DNA of 64,000 nucleotides from Galbibacter pacificus (GCF_029603165.1 NZ_JAQSVC010000003.1:186001-250000), one strand, 5' to 3'. Counted from the stretch's first letter, positions 17,235-26,405 are shown. The notes: a model not told the origin generated them from the sequence alone. Program-made: numbers and translations.

Positions 17235-20105
17235 TTACTTTTTAAAAAGATCGTACTTCAAACCAAAAGTCAAGCGCTTTTCATAATATTCCATTTGCAT
17301 GGTCCTTTTTTTTTCTCCTTGATAATAACGCAACGGTTGATTGGTAATGTTGTTAAGGTCGGCAAAAACCCTCAAATTGTTTGTAATTGCATAACTGATA
17401 TTAAAATCCAGAAAAAATTGCTCGTCGTAATAACGGTCTTCAAAAGCATTTCCGCCAATTTCGTCAATATAAGCATCAGAATAATTTGCAGATAAACGGA
17501 TACTGAATTTTTTGTCGTTGTACCCAATCGAGCCATTAAATATATTGGGCGCTGTATTGGGCAAGTCCAAATCGTCCCGCTCGTCTCCGTCTTCGTTTTT
17601 TATCCCCTTGGCATCCGATTTTAAATACGTATAATTTAGGTAAACATTAAAGTTTCTGGCAAATCCGGGAAGAAAATCCAATTGACGTTGAAAAGAAAAC
17701 TCCGCTCCAAATACCGAGGCGTTATCTCCGTTTTGCGGCTGGTAAACTTCGTATCCATTGGTAGCGTCGCCATACGTATCGTCTGGCACATTGAATACAG
17801 ATGTATAAACAAATTTCTCGATATCTTTATAAAAAAGCCCTCCTGAAATAATCCCGACCGATTTAAAATAGTGCTCTGCCATTATATCGAAATTCATCGA
17901 GGTCGTGGGGTCCAAGTTGGCATTCCCCAAATAAATCTCCTCATCTTCGGTAACCACGTCTATATAGGGAACAAGATCTACATAATTGGGCCTTGCCAAA
18001 GTATTTGTCCATGCCAGGCGCAACAGCGTTTGGTCCGAAAAATTATATTTAAAATGCAGGCCGGGCAATACATTGGTATAAGAGCTTTCTTTGGTTATCT
18101 CACCAATAAGGTCTTCTTCGTCTATAATACTGTTTCCAGTAGCCGTAATTTGCGTATTCTCGATACGCACACCCGCAAGCACGCTTAACTTATCGGTAAT
18201 GTTTTGTGTAGTCATTACATAACCTGCATAAACATCTTCGTCTACATTAAAATTGGCCCTTAAAAATTCATCGGGCACAGATTCCTGCTCGAATTGATTT
18301 TGATCTTCTAAATCTAGACTCCCCAAAAATTCTGGAGTTACATAATATCCTGCCTGATACTGACTTCCGGCCAGATAATTTGGATCTGTATAATCTTTGG
18401 TCTGCACCAAGTCCATGGTATCGAATTGAGAGGATAAAGGAGTATATTCAAAAAAGTTATTGTCGCGGTTTTTTGTTTTCAACCGGGTACGGGCACCAAA
18501 CTTGAGCAGCCCATTGTCGTTAAAAAAATTTAATGGCAACTCGAAATTTAAAAAAGCATTTATATCTTCTTCTTCTGTATATTGATTTTCTTCGGTAAGC
18601 TCGTCAAACTCGTAATTATTCAAGTCGTTGTCATCTATATTTTGAGGGGTGAATAACGGTTTTTTCGTGTCGAGGTTTCTATTGATGCCAAAATCGGTTG
18701 CATACGTTATGTACCTTTCATGCTCACGATCTTCGGAAGCATTGGCGTAAGAAGCCATCCAGTCGAATTTCATGCTTCCGAATAAATGATCCCCGCCAAT
18801 GCTATAATTTTGCATACGCTGATCTTCCAAACGGGCATTATCGTTCCTTCCGCTGGAAATCCCTCCTTTGGTTTCGCGCTTGGCTTCAACTGGAAAACTA
18901 ATCAAGTTATTATTTGCATCAATGGTAAAATCTCCTGCCACAATATCTTCACCATCTAAAATTTCATTGCTGTATGCCAACCTGTTTTCGCGGTCGTCTC
19001 TCCAGTTGTACATGGTTTTTAAGTATATGCTGTTATCTGCATCCAATTTATAATCAAAATTGGCAGAAAAACTCCTACGGATACGCTGCACCAGATATGT
19101 CCGCATTTCATAAACACTATTGTATGGGTTTACTTCCATTTCTTCTATAATATCTTCCCCTTCGCTATCTTGGTTTCCGGTATTGTATTCAAATTCATTG
19201 CTCCATTCTGCCTCCACATCGTCCGAACCAAAATCGTTATCGTTTACAGAGGCAGACAACATCCAGCCAAATTTACCGTCGTTGGTCCTGTCGCCAACCA
19301 AAAAAGATCCTGTCCAGATACGTTTATTGTTGATAAAATTAATTCCCGATCCGGCAGTTGCCGAAACCCTAAAGCCTTGAGGAGCCGTTCTTGTTACCAA
19401 ATTTACCGATCCACCAAGTGCATCCCCGTCCATATCGGGCGTAACGGCCTTGCTTACTTCAATGCTCTGGATCATATCTGAAGGGATTAAGTCCATTTGC
19501 ACGTTCCTGTTATCGCCTTCGGCCGACGGGATGCGGCTTCCGTTTAAGGTAACCGAATTTAACTGTGGCGATAACCCCCTAACTATAATATTGCGGGCCT
19601 CCCCCTGATCTACCTGCATCGTAATCCCTGGAATGCGCTTTACGGCATCTCCAATATTGGCATCGGGAAATTTGCCTATTTGGTCGGTAGATACAACATT
19701 TGTAATATTTGTATTGTTTTTTTGAGTGTTCAATGCCCGTGCCTGCCCACTCAATGTATATGCCGAAACTTCTACGCTTTCCAGTTCCAAGCTCTTTAAA
19801 GCAAGCGTTATTGAAATTGAAGTTGTTTTGCCAGCTTGTACGGTCAGGGTTTGTTTAGTATCGGCAAAACCAAGGTACTTAATCAATAATTCGTGGGTTC
19901 CTTCCGGAATTGACAAAAAGGTGAATTTTCCATCAATACCCGACACCACACCTTCGTCCAAATCTTCTAACAAAACCGTGGCCCCGGGTACATAAATACC
20001 GTTTTCATCGGCAATTGTTCCTTGTATTTGCCCATTTTGGGCAGTGGCCATGTTTGTAAAAAAGGCAACAAATAGTATTGCCAATATGAGTTTAGTTGCG
20101 TTCAT
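17235..20105 (-). CDS. TonB-dependent receptor linked to phytase
   Basis: About 956 residues. After a signal peptide ('LAILFVAFFTNMATAQ') comes a CarboxypepD_reg-like beta sandwich ('IQGTIADENGIYVPGATV', about 25-105), a plug domain with 'FPDANIGDAVKRIPGI', 'RNIIVRGLSPQLNSVTLNG' and 'SVNLVTRTAPQGF', and a large beta barrel. The FPDANI and VRGL pattern is that of the subfamily common in Xanthomonas and Caulobacter. The ATG at 20105 starts at the signal peptide; an in-frame start at 20264 would add 53 unlikely residues. It precedes the phytase and follows a TPR-HTH regulator, so it probably imports inositol phosphates or their products; that substrate is inferred from context only. Confidence 0.93.
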   Translation of the reverse strand: MNATKLILAILFVAFFTNMATAQNGQIQGTIADENGIYVPGATVLLEDLDEGVVSGIDGKFTFLSIPEGTHELLIKYLGFADTKQTLTVQAGKTTSISITLALKSLELESVEVSAYTLSGQARALNTQKNNTNITNVVSTDQIGKFPDANIGDAVKRIPGITMQVDQGEARNIIVRGLSPQLNSVTLNGSRIPSAEGDNRNVQMDLIPSDMIQSIEVSKAVTPDMDGDALGGSVNLVTRTAPQGFRVSATAGSGINFINNKRIWTGSFLVGDRTNDGKFGWMLSASVNDNDFGSDDVEAEWSNEFEYNTGNQDSEGEDIIEEMEVNPYNSVYEMRTYLVQRIRRSFSANFDYKLDADNSIYLKTMYNWRDDRENRLAYSNEILDGEDIVAGDFTIDANNNLISFPVEAKRETKGGISSGRNDNARLEDQRMQNYSIGGDHLFGSMKFDWMASYANASEDREHERYITYATDFGINRNLDTKKPLFTPQNIDDNDLNNYEFDELTEENQYTEEEDINAFLNFELPLNFFNDNGLLKFGARTRLKTKNRDNNFFEYTPLSSQFDTMDLVQTKDYTDPNYLAGSQYQAGYYVTPEFLGSLDLEDQNQFEQESVPDEFLRANFNVDEDVYAGYVMTTQNITDKLSVLAGVRIENTQITATGNSIIDEEDLIGEITKESSYTNVLPGLHFKYNFSDQTLLRLAWTNTLARPNYVDLVPYIDVVTEDEEIYLGNANLDPTTSMNFDIMAEHYFKSVGIISGGLFYKDIEKFVYTSVFNVPDDTYGDATNGYEVYQPQNGDNASVFGAEFSFQRQLDFLPGFARNFNVYLNYTYLKSDAKGIKNEDGDERDDLDLPNTAPNIFNGSIGYNDKKFSIRLSANYSDAYIDEIGGNAFEDRYYDEQFFLDFNISYAITNNLRVFADLNNITNQPLRYYQGEKKRTMQMEYYEKRLTFGLKYDLFKK

Positions 20106-20273
20106 AAAATTAGGTTTGTTGTTTTTAACAAAGCTATATTTTACGGTACTTAAGCGTATAAAATTGATGAGAACAAAATGTAATGAAACCGCGTATGACA
20201 ATGCTATGGAAAGGCAACATTTATATTTAATTAACATTGAGTTAATAATGGGTTTAAGAAACATAGGATTGGT

Positions 20274-21875
20274 TTATAGCTGCTGTAAAAACCTTGTTAA
20301 TTTGTCCCCTTGGTTAATGGATAGTTTTTTTCTAAGGCGGTATCTGGCCACTCGTATACTATCTGGTGTTACCCGTAATATTGAAGCAATCTCTTTTGAC
20401 GAAAGCCCGAGCCGTAAAAGCATGCACAGCCGTAGTTCGGTTATGGATAGCTCTTCTTCGGTACGGTACCTTAGGTTTTTAAAGAAACTAGGATGTATCT
20501 GCTCAAAATAATCCATAAACTGGTTCCATTCCTGTTTTTCTGAAAGATCTTCGTTTATAACCAATACAATTTCGTTTAGTTTAGCATCAACATCTATTTT
20601 CTTCCTTCCTTTTATATTGGTAAGCGTATGTGCCACTTGCGATAATGTCCTATTTTTCTGCGCAAGATTAAGGCTATATTTGGACAATGAAGATGTTTTT
20701 AATTCTATTTCCCGCTGCAAGTTTTCCTCTATAAGCTTCTTTTTTTCCAAATTAGCCTCCAAGGCCTGTTGTTTGTACTTTTCTATGTTCAGCTCGTGCT
20801 GTTTACGCTTTTTTAAATACACATACACACCAAATATTAATCCCAGCAAAGCAATGATAAAAATTAGCATTAACCGTTCCTGAGCCTTGTTTACCTCGTT
20901 TTCCTTTGTCAATAAATCTATTTTGGCCTCTTTGCTATTGGCATCGTACAAAGCCTGAAGCGCGTTTATTTGTTGTACGTTCTGCAAGCGTATAATAGTT
21001 TCGTTAATAGAATCTGAAATACCCAAGTTTATATATGCCTGTTCAAAATCGTTGAGCAGCCCATAGGTTTTGGACAGGTCTTTATAAGCACTCTCCAGTT
21101 GATGGTAATTATGGCTTTTTTCCGCTAGGTTTTTTGCCTTTAGGGTATACATTAATGCCTCTTTGTAATTTTCTTTTTTTCTATTGACATCCCCCATGTT
21201 GTTAATGATATTTAGCTTCCGGTCAAATTGGCCATCTTGCCGCTCCATATAATCCAATGCTCTTTTAAAATACTGATAGGCCACCTTATACTGTTCTTTA
21301 TCCTCATAAATACTCCCAATGTTTTCATTCACCAATGCAAGCCCTAAACTATCTTCTATCTGTTCAAACAATTCCAAACTTGTTTTTTGATATTTAAGTG
21401 CATCTTTGTAATTGGACAGTTTTTCAAAACAACTTCCCACGTAACCATTTGCCATCGCCCTTCCTTTTATATACTCAATGGTTTTGGAAAGTTGCAGTGC
21501 CTTTAAAAACTGTTTGCTGGCCGTTTGGTAATGCTTTACTGAGAAATGGATTTTTCCCATTTGAAGGTATAAATCAACCAAGGCAGTATCTTTAATGTGT
21601 GGCTTATATTTTTCGGCTTGTTGATAATTGGCCAAGGCTTCGTTGATCGCGCCTGTTTTTTTATAAAAATGGGCAAATTGTAAATAGGAGTTGGCAATTA
21701 AGCTGTCATTCTCGCTTGCCCTGGCAGATTCCAATGCATGTTTTAATTCAAGATATCTCGAATTCACTTGCTTGGAAAGCAAGGAATCGGTTGTTAAATG
21801 CTGGGCGTTCAAAAGTGTGGCGGGAATAAATAAAATAAAAAATAAGGTCTTTTCTATATAGTTGATGTTTTTCAT
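20274..21875 (-). CDS. TPR-containing membrane regulator with C-terminal HTH
   Basis: 533 residues. A signal sequence ('FFILFIPATLLNA') precedes about six tetratricopeptide repeats (roughly 40-310; for example 'ALANYQQAEKYKPHIKDTAL'). Then come a transmembrane helix ('LMLIFIIALLGLIFGVYVYL', near 335), a coiled coil ('KQQALEANLEKKKLIEENLQ') and a C-terminal LuxR/sigma70-type helix-turn-helix ('LGLSSKEIASILRVTPDSIR', near 490). This layout predicts a periplasmic TPR sensor tied through the membrane to a cytoplasmic DNA-binding domain, found in Bacteroidota near nutrient-uptake genes. It lies just upstream of the receptor and phytase genes on the same strand and probably controls them. Confidence 0.85.
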   Translation of the reverse strand: MKNINYIEKTLFFILFIPATLLNAQHLTTDSLLSKQVNSRYLELKHALESARASENDSLIANSYLQFAHFYKKTGAINEALANYQQAEKYKPHIKDTALVDLYLQMGKIHFSVKHYQTASKQFLKALQLSKTIEYIKGRAMANGYVGSCFEKLSNYKDALKYQKTSLELFEQIEDSLGLALVNENIGSIYEDKEQYKVAYQYFKRALDYMERQDGQFDRKLNIINNMGDVNRKKENYKEALMYTLKAKNLAEKSHNYHQLESAYKDLSKTYGLLNDFEQAYINLGISDSINETIIRLQNVQQINALQALYDANSKEAKIDLLTKENEVNKAQERLMLIFIIALLGLIFGVYVYLKKRKQHELNIEKYKQQALEANLEKKKLIEENLQREIELKTSSLSKYSLNLAQKNRTLSQVAHTLTNIKGRKKIDVDAKLNEIVLVINEDLSEKQEWNQFMDYFEQIHPSFFKNLRYRTEEELSITELRLCMLLRLGLSSKEIASILRVTPDSIRVARYRLRKKLSINQGDKLTRFLQQL

Positions 21876-21968
21876 GCAGCTTACTTTTATAAAATTCTAC
21901 AAAGTACACGCCCAAAAAGACCAAAAGATTACCACAGTGTTAAGAAAAAGTTGTTAAATAATGAACAC

Positions 21969-22004
21969 AAAAAAGCCCTTCCTTGGTCGAGGAAGGGCTT
22001 TTAA
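21969..22004 (-). terminator. Terminator of the rplU-rpmA operon
   Basis: AAAAGCCCTTCC pairs with GGAAGGGCTTTT around an 8-base loop. It lies 28 bases downstream of the rpmA stop on the minus strand, and the T-run follows in that direction. It is one of the strongest intrinsic terminators in the window. Confidence 0.9.
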
Positions 22005-22031
22005 ATATTTTAAAAGAAAAACTGTACAATC

Positions 22032-22292
22032 TTAAGCTTCAAAAGGCTCTATGGATACGTACGATTTATTATTTCTTTTCTTTTCAAACTTAACAACACC
22101 GTCTACCTTGGCATGTAATGTATGGTCTTTCCCCATATATACATTTTCTCCAGGATTATGCGCGGTACCTCTTTGTCTTACGATGATATTTCCGGCAATA
22201 GCGGCTTGACCACCAAATATCTTAACACCTAAGCGTTTCGATTCTGATTCTCTACCGTTCTTGGAACTACCAACACCTTTTTTGTGTGCCAT
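22032..22292 (-). CDS. rpmA: 50S ribosomal protein L27
   Basis: 86 residues, the usual length for bL27. The start '[20 protein letters not shown]' has the short N-terminus that reaches the peptidyl-transferase centre, and '[20 protein letters not shown]' is the conserved core. There is no N-terminal extension of the type cleaved in Firmicutes. It follows rplU by 32 bases on the same strand and ends in a strong terminator. Confidence 0.98.
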   Translation of the reverse strand: MAHKKGVGSSKNGRESESKRLGVKIFGGQAAIAGNIIVRQRGTAHNPGENVYMGKDHTLHAKVDGVVKFEKKRNNKSYVSIEPFEA

Positions 22293-22324
22293 GGCTTATA
22301 TCTTTTGAAAATTAATAATTCTGT

Positions 22325-23089
22325 TTATTTGTTTTTAAGCAATTCTTTTGCCTGCTTAACCCACTCTTCTGACTCAATTTTTTCACGGGTAATCCCGTCA
22401 ATAGCAGAAAGTTCATCGCGGTCTGCGGCTTTTAGCTTGCTTATTTGCGTCCACGTATAAACGCCTACTTCGTTCAATTTCTTTTCGTAAGCTGGCCCAA
22501 TACCATTAATTTGCTTAAGGTCGTCTGCATCGGCTTTAGTTGCAGTACCTATGCTGTGAAGAAGTTTATCAACATTGATCTCTATGTGAGCGTCTTCTGC
22601 ACGGTGCTCGGCACGTGTAACTAAATTCTCACTTACTTCTGCTTCCTTTTTAGCTTTTGGCGCAGCTTTTTTGGCCGGCTTGGCTTCTTCTTTTTTAGCT
22701 GTGGCTTTTGGCTCAGCTTTCTTAGCAGTAGCTTTTGGTTCGGCTTTTTTCTTAGGAGCGGCTTTTTTAGTAGCTCCAGATGCCACAATGCTTTCAATAA
22801 TGATTTCTGTTAAAGATTGTCTGTGCCCGTTTTTCTTACGGTAACCTTTACGTCTTTTCTTTTTGAAAACAATTACTTTATCACCTTTTAGGTGCTTAAC
22901 GACTTTTGCTTCAACAGAAGCTCCGTCTATAGCCGGGGCGCCAATAGTAACCGTACCTTCGTCATCAAGTAAAAGCACGTTGTCAAACGATACTTTATCT
23001 CCTTCTTCTGAAGCTAAACGATGTACAAACACTTTTTGGTCTTTCGCAACTTTAAACTGCTGCCCTGCTATCTCTACGATTGCGTACAT
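22325..23089 (-). CDS. rplU: 50S ribosomal protein L21 with long C-terminal extension
   Basis: 254 residues against about 103 for a normal bL21. Residues 1-103 are the L21 domain ('[20 protein letters not shown]', '[16 protein letters not shown]'). Residues about 105-150 form a Lys/Ala/Pro-rich linker with imperfect repeats of 'KAEPKATAK'. Residues about 165-254 form a helical domain containing '[20 protein letters not shown]', a helix-hairpin-helix (DUF4332-like) motif, and '[20 protein letters not shown]'. I believe such extended L21 proteins occur in other flavobacteria, so it is likely a lineage trait, not an annotation error; the frame is continuous with no stop. The gene is first in an rplU-rpmA operon. 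Confidence 0.95.
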   Translation of the reverse strand: MYAIVEIAGQQFKVAKDQKVFVHRLASEEGDKVSFDNVLLLDDEGTVTIGAPAIDGASVEAKVVKHLKGDKVIVFKKKRRKGYRKKNGHRQSLTEIIIESIVASGATKKAAPKKKAEPKATAKKAEPKATAKKEEAKPAKKAAPKAKKEAEVSENLVTRAEHRAEDAHIEINVDKLLHSIGTATKADADDLKQINGIGPAYEKKLNEVGVYTWTQISKLKAADRDELSAIDGITREKIESEEWVKQAKELLKNK

Positions 23090-23184
23090 AGCGTAATAAT
23101 TAATAAATTTAACTAATATAAACTTGGCCTAATTAAATTAAGCGGGTGCAAATATACTGCTAAATCATTAAAGAACAAATGTTT

Positions 23185-23646
23185 TTATGCCTTTTGAATA
23201 GTTTTTTTTGTGTTCCAGCTGGGTTTAAATTTTTGCATAAATGCCAAAGTAAGCACTACGGTCGATGCAAAACCCTCGATCAACAATATAAATATTAATA
23301 TTCCGGGCCCTTGATTGTAGTCTTTTATCCAACTGTCCATAATGGTTCCCGGAAAGTTGGGGTCTATATGATACATGTAAATTGCCATGAAAAACGTAAA
23401 GACAAGCGTTGCCAGAAAACCCGCCATAATACCCGTTTTAAACCCCTTGTAATAATCAAAGGTATCGCCTTCCAGAATTCTCCTTAAGCGTATTACCGCA
23501 TATATTCCATAAGCAACAATGGCCCCGTTAAACAAACGCAACCATATGTATTGATGCCACCCTATTAGTTTCAAAATTAAAAAATAGGCAATTAGGCCAA
23601 CAGCTATAAAAAGTCCGTATCTTAAATATAATTTATCAGGTTTCAT
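23185..23646 (-). CDS. DUF4199-like four-helix membrane protein
   Basis: 153 residues with four predicted transmembrane helices: 'YGLFIAVGLIAYFLILKL', 'LFNGAIVAYGIYAVI', 'GIMAGFLATLVFTFFMAIYM' and 'GILIFILLIEGFASTVVLTL'. Between helices 2 and 3 is 'DTFDYYKGFKTGIMAGF', similar to the conserved loop of DUF4199 proteins, which are common in Bacteroidota and lack a known function. The assignment is from memory of that pattern and is moderate. It lies between the rplU operon and the EamA transporter, all on the minus strand but separated by more than 90 bases. Confidence 0.65.
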   Translation of the reverse strand: MKPDKLYLRYGLFIAVGLIAYFLILKLIGWHQYIWLRLFNGAIVAYGIYAVIRLRRILEGDTFDYYKGFKTGIMAGFLATLVFTFFMAIYMYHIDPNFPGTIMDSWIKDYNQGPGILIFILLIEGFASTVVLTLAFMQKFKPSWNTKKTIQKA

Positions 23647-23783
23647 GAGCTATGTATTTGGAATTAACGATATTAAGTTACGAAAAAATATATTTCGCTG
23701 CGTTAAAGTTGTTCTAATTTTAAAAACCAACGCACTCATTCCATCAAATACAAGCACCGTATTTCCCCTAAAATTCACCCTTG

Positions 23784-24680
23784 TTATTTCTTCTTTCTGT
23801 TTCTATTTACAATATAAACGCCCAAAAGGATAATCCCCGAAGCTAGCAAATGTATTACGGTAAACTTCTCTCCATCCAAAACACCCCAGAAAATCCCGAC
23901 AACGGGAATTAAATAGGTAACCGAAGTAGAAAAAACTGCGTTCGAGATTTGTATCAATTTATTAAAAAGAATTTTGGCTAGCCCGGTGCCAAAAACTGCC
24001 AACACGGCAATGTATCCCAAAGAGGTTTGAAATTCTTTGTTTTCGTATGTACTTTCATTAAATACACCTGAAAAACTCAACACCAGAATTGCTGGGACCA
24101 CCATAACGGCAAAGTTGCCAACGGCAATAGCCATGGGGGATACCTCCTGTAGTTTAGACTTAACAATATTGGCATTAATTGCATAGCAAATGGCAGCAAC
24201 GACCACCAGGAGCGCAAAAAAGTAATTTTGGTCCGGATTTACATTTGCCCCTTGAAAAATTAAAACCACGGCACCCAATAAGCCTATTATAACACCTATA
24301 ACCTGATTTTTGCTAAAGTTTACCTTAAACACTGCAAAACCAATAAAAATGGTAAAAAGCGGCACCAAAGAATTGAGTATGGAGGCAATGCTACTATCAA
24401 TCTCCGTTTCGGCAAAAGAAAATAAAAAAACAGGCACAAAAGTACCGCACAAAGCCGATACCGCCACCCATTTCCATTCTTGTCTTTTTATTTTTAAAAC
24501 CGATCTAAACCCAATGAGGAACAAGAATACGGTAGAAAAAATTATCCTGACAGAGCCAAGCTGTATGGGCGTTAACCCAACTAAGCCTTTCTTTATCAAA
24601 ATATATGAACTCCCCCAAATTAGCGATAAAACAATAAGGTAAATCCATTTTTTTTGGTCGTTCATCATAAAAATTGACAT
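23784..24680 (-). CDS. EamA-family (DMT superfamily) transporter
   Basis: 298 residues with ten predicted transmembrane helices in two EamA repeats. The first begins 'YLIVLSLIWGSSYILIKKGL' and the second 'NYFFALLVVVAAICYAINAN'. The 'WGSSY' motif in helix 1 is typical of drug/metabolite transporters that export small molecules; the substrate cannot be inferred. Several Met codons (1, 5, 6) are possible starts; all lie before the first helix. The C-terminus is basic ('NRNRKKK'), consistent with a cytoplasmic end. It is divergent from the small Cys-containing protein at 24.77 kb. Confidence 0.9.
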   Translation of the reverse strand: MSIFMMNDQKKWIYLIVLSLIWGSSYILIKKGLVGLTPIQLGSVRIIFSTVFLFLIGFRSVLKIKRQEWKWVAVSALCGTFVPVFLFSFAETEIDSSIASILNSLVPLFTIFIGFAVFKVNFSKNQVIGVIIGLLGAVVLIFQGANVNPDQNYFFALLVVVAAICYAINANIVKSKLQEVSPMAIAVGNFAVMVVPAILVLSFSGVFNESTYENKEFQTSLGYIAVLAVFGTGLAKILFNKLIQISNAVFSTSVTYLIPVVGIFWGVLDGEKFTVIHLLASGIILLGVYIVNRNRKKK

Positions 24681-24730
24681 TTAAGCTGCAAAATTGTGCT
24701 TTTTAAGTCAAAAACTCCTTCCTTTTTATA

Positions 24731-24738
24731 TATTTTTG
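24731..24738 (+). promoter_or_regulatory. Putative -7 box upstream of the metal cassette
   Basis: TATTTTTG matches the Bacteroidota -7 consensus TAnnTTTG. It lies 31 bases upstream of the TTG start at 24769 and inside the longer theoretical reading frame that begins at 24694, which argues for the shorter protein. No convincing -33 element is seen. Confidence 0.4.
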
Positions 24739-24768
24739 CAATCGGTTTATAACAAATATCGATACGGT

Positions 24769-25140
24769 TTGCTTAAAATCTATCCCATATTATTTACCTT
24801 TTTATACATGCTTGCCATGCTCAAACCGGTATTGCCAGTTTTCGACTATGTAATAAACCAAGACTACATTGCAGAATACTTGTGTATCAATAAGGACAAA
24901 CCCGAAATGCATTGTAACGGGAAATGTTACCTTATGCAAATGCTGGAAGAACAAAACAGCAGTAAAAAGCAAAACCTCCCCCCAATCGATTTAAGGGAAT
25001 ATCCCATTGGTTTTGTAAGTTTTTTATCAATAAAAAAAATAAACGAGCCGGCTTCACCCAAGGCCGACCATTCTTTTTACAACAATCTGTACAATTTTCA
25101 ACCAAATTACCAGTTGTTCCATCCTCCCATATTTTCTTGA
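24769..25140 (+). CDS. Small membrane-anchored protein with three-Cys motif
   Basis: About 123 residues from a TTG start at 24769. An N-terminal hydrophobic segment ('IYPILFTFLYMLAMLKPVLP') leads to 'LCINKDKPEMHCNGKCYLMQ', a compact Cys/Met/His motif with three cysteines that could bind metal or take part in redox chemistry. I recall similar small proteins with a C-x-N-K-D-x-P-x-x-x-C-N-G-K-C pattern in other Bacteroidota but no established function. A longer start (TTG at 24694) is possible; a TAnnTTTG box inside that extension favours the shorter form, as does similarity of the membrane segment to remembered homologues. The C-terminal part is variable. It is the first gene before a Met/His-rich outer-membrane protein, a TonB receptor and a PepSY protein. 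Confidence 0.6.
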   Translation: MLKIYPILFTFLYMLAMLKPVLPVFDYVINQDYIAEYLCINKDKPEMHCNGKCYLMQMLEEQNSSKKQNLPPIDLREYPIGFVSFLSIKKINEPASPKADHSFYNNLYNFQPNYQLFHPPIFS

Positions 25141-25199
25141 TAACATATACCAATCCGTTATGTGCTAAAAATTTTTGGCACCGGGCTTTCCACTATATT

Positions 25200-25249
25200 T
25201 TTTTTTAAAATTGTCATCCTGAGCATGTCGAAGGACAATTTTAAAAAAA
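25200..25249. repeat. Long inverted repeat carrying a CTGAGCATGTCGAAG core
   Basis: Sixteen-base arms (25200-25215 and 25234-25249; T7 A4 TTGTC and its complement) pair perfectly around an 18-base loop that contains CTGAGCATGTCGAAG (25219-25233). The same core occurs in the inverted pair at 38040-38085. This looks like a dispersed intergenic element inserted between the small Cys protein gene and the outer-membrane protein gene. Its A/T-rich outer arms could also terminate transcription, but the stem is weak at its base. Confidence 0.7.
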
Positions 25250-25378
25250 GGATGCCGCTGCAATCCCTAACGCAGGAAAAGGTAACACCCATCAAAAACC
25301 ATTTTAGCCATATAAAAACGAGGGTTTAATAAAGCCATCGAAGCATTTATTTAGCATTAAGAAAATAATTATAAACAC

Positions 25379-26389
25379 ATGAAACTACATATTCTTGCCA
25401 TTTTATGTATGGCAACCACAATAATTCAAGCACAAGAAGAAACCGGTTTATGGACTTCCGACAGGCCCGACGGGCATGCGCCAATCTCCGTTATGGGTGA
25501 CCATACCCACAGCAAAGGCGATTGGATGTTTTCCTATCGCTATATGCACATGAACATGAAAGACCTCCATCAAGGCAGTAGCGAAGCATCCATGCAAGAT
25601 GCCCTTTCCCAATATATGGTAACACCCAAAAATATGCCCATGAACATGCACATGCTGGGCATTATGTATGCGCCAAGCAATAAAATAACACTCATGGCCA
25701 TGGCCAATTACCAATCGCAAGAAATGGAGCTTCAAAACAGGATGGGCAACGAGTTTAACACAGCATCTTCTGGTTTTGGCGATTTAAAAATTTCGGTATT
25801 GTACACTTTCTTCAATAAAAACAGACAAAAGCTACATGCCCAAGTAGGTTTTTCGTTTCCAACGGGAAGCATCAACCAAGAAGATGTTACCCCCATGTCG
25901 GCACCAAACAAAACAATACTCCCTTATCCCATGCAAATAGGTAGCGGGACCCTCGATGCCAATCTGGGGCTTACCTATTTAAAAGAATGGGATAAGCTAT
26001 CGTTTGGATCTCAACTTATGGGAATTTTCCGAACAGGGGAAAACAGCAACGATTACCTTTTAGGAAACGAATATAGCATTAACAACTGGATGGCGGTTCC
26101 CGTAAACAGTTGGCTAAGCTTCTCCGGAAGGGTAAAATGGGCCGCTGTTGAAAAAATTCACGGTGCCAATCCAGACCTCAACCCCATGATGGTGGTCACC
26201 GCAGACACCGCCAACAGTGGCAAAACATATGCCGAAGCCGGGTTGGGCTTTAACCTTTACGCATTTAAAGGAAGCTTGAAAGATGTGCGCTTTGGATTTG
26301 AAGCCACTTTGCCCATTTATCAGAACATGAACGGCATTCAACTTAAAAACCAGGAAACCTTAACATTCGGACTCCAATATTCTTTATAA
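25379..26389 (+). CDS. Met/His-rich outer-membrane beta-barrel protein
   Basis: 336 residues. A signal peptide ('LHILAILCMATTIIQAQ') is followed by 'DRPDGHAPISVMGDHTHSKG' and an unusually Met/His-rich stretch ('MFSYRYMHMNMKDLHQG', 'YMVTPKNMPMNMHMLGIM'). The remainder alternates amphipathic strands ('LKISVLYTFFNKNRQKLHAQ', 'FGLQYSL' at the end), typical of an outer-membrane barrel of the transporter/MetA-like group. The Met/His-rich surface suggests binding of copper or another soft metal; that is inference. It is followed by a TonB receptor after 16 bases, so the genes are probably co-transcribed. Confidence 0.7.
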   Translation: MKLHILAILCMATTIIQAQEETGLWTSDRPDGHAPISVMGDHTHSKGDWMFSYRYMHMNMKDLHQGSSEASMQDALSQYMVTPKNMPMNMHMLGIMYAPSNKITLMAMANYQSQEMELQNRMGNEFNTASSGFGDLKISVLYTFFNKNRQKLHAQVGFSFPTGSINQEDVTPMSAPNKTILPYPMQIGSGTLDANLGLTYLKEWDKLSFGSQLMGIFRTGENSNDYLLGNEYSINNWMAVPVNSWLSFSGRVKWAAVEKIHGANPDLNPMMVVTADTANSGKTYAEAGLGFNLYAFKGSLKDVRFGFEATLPIYQNMNGIQLKNQETLTFGLQYSL

Positions 26390-26405
26390 GACAAGAAAAC
26401 AAACA

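Noticed and set aside
20106-20264. Upstream start for the TonB receptor (MFLKPIINSM...)
   Set aside because: It would add 53 residues without receptor character; the ATG at 20105 starts immediately before a normal signal peptide.
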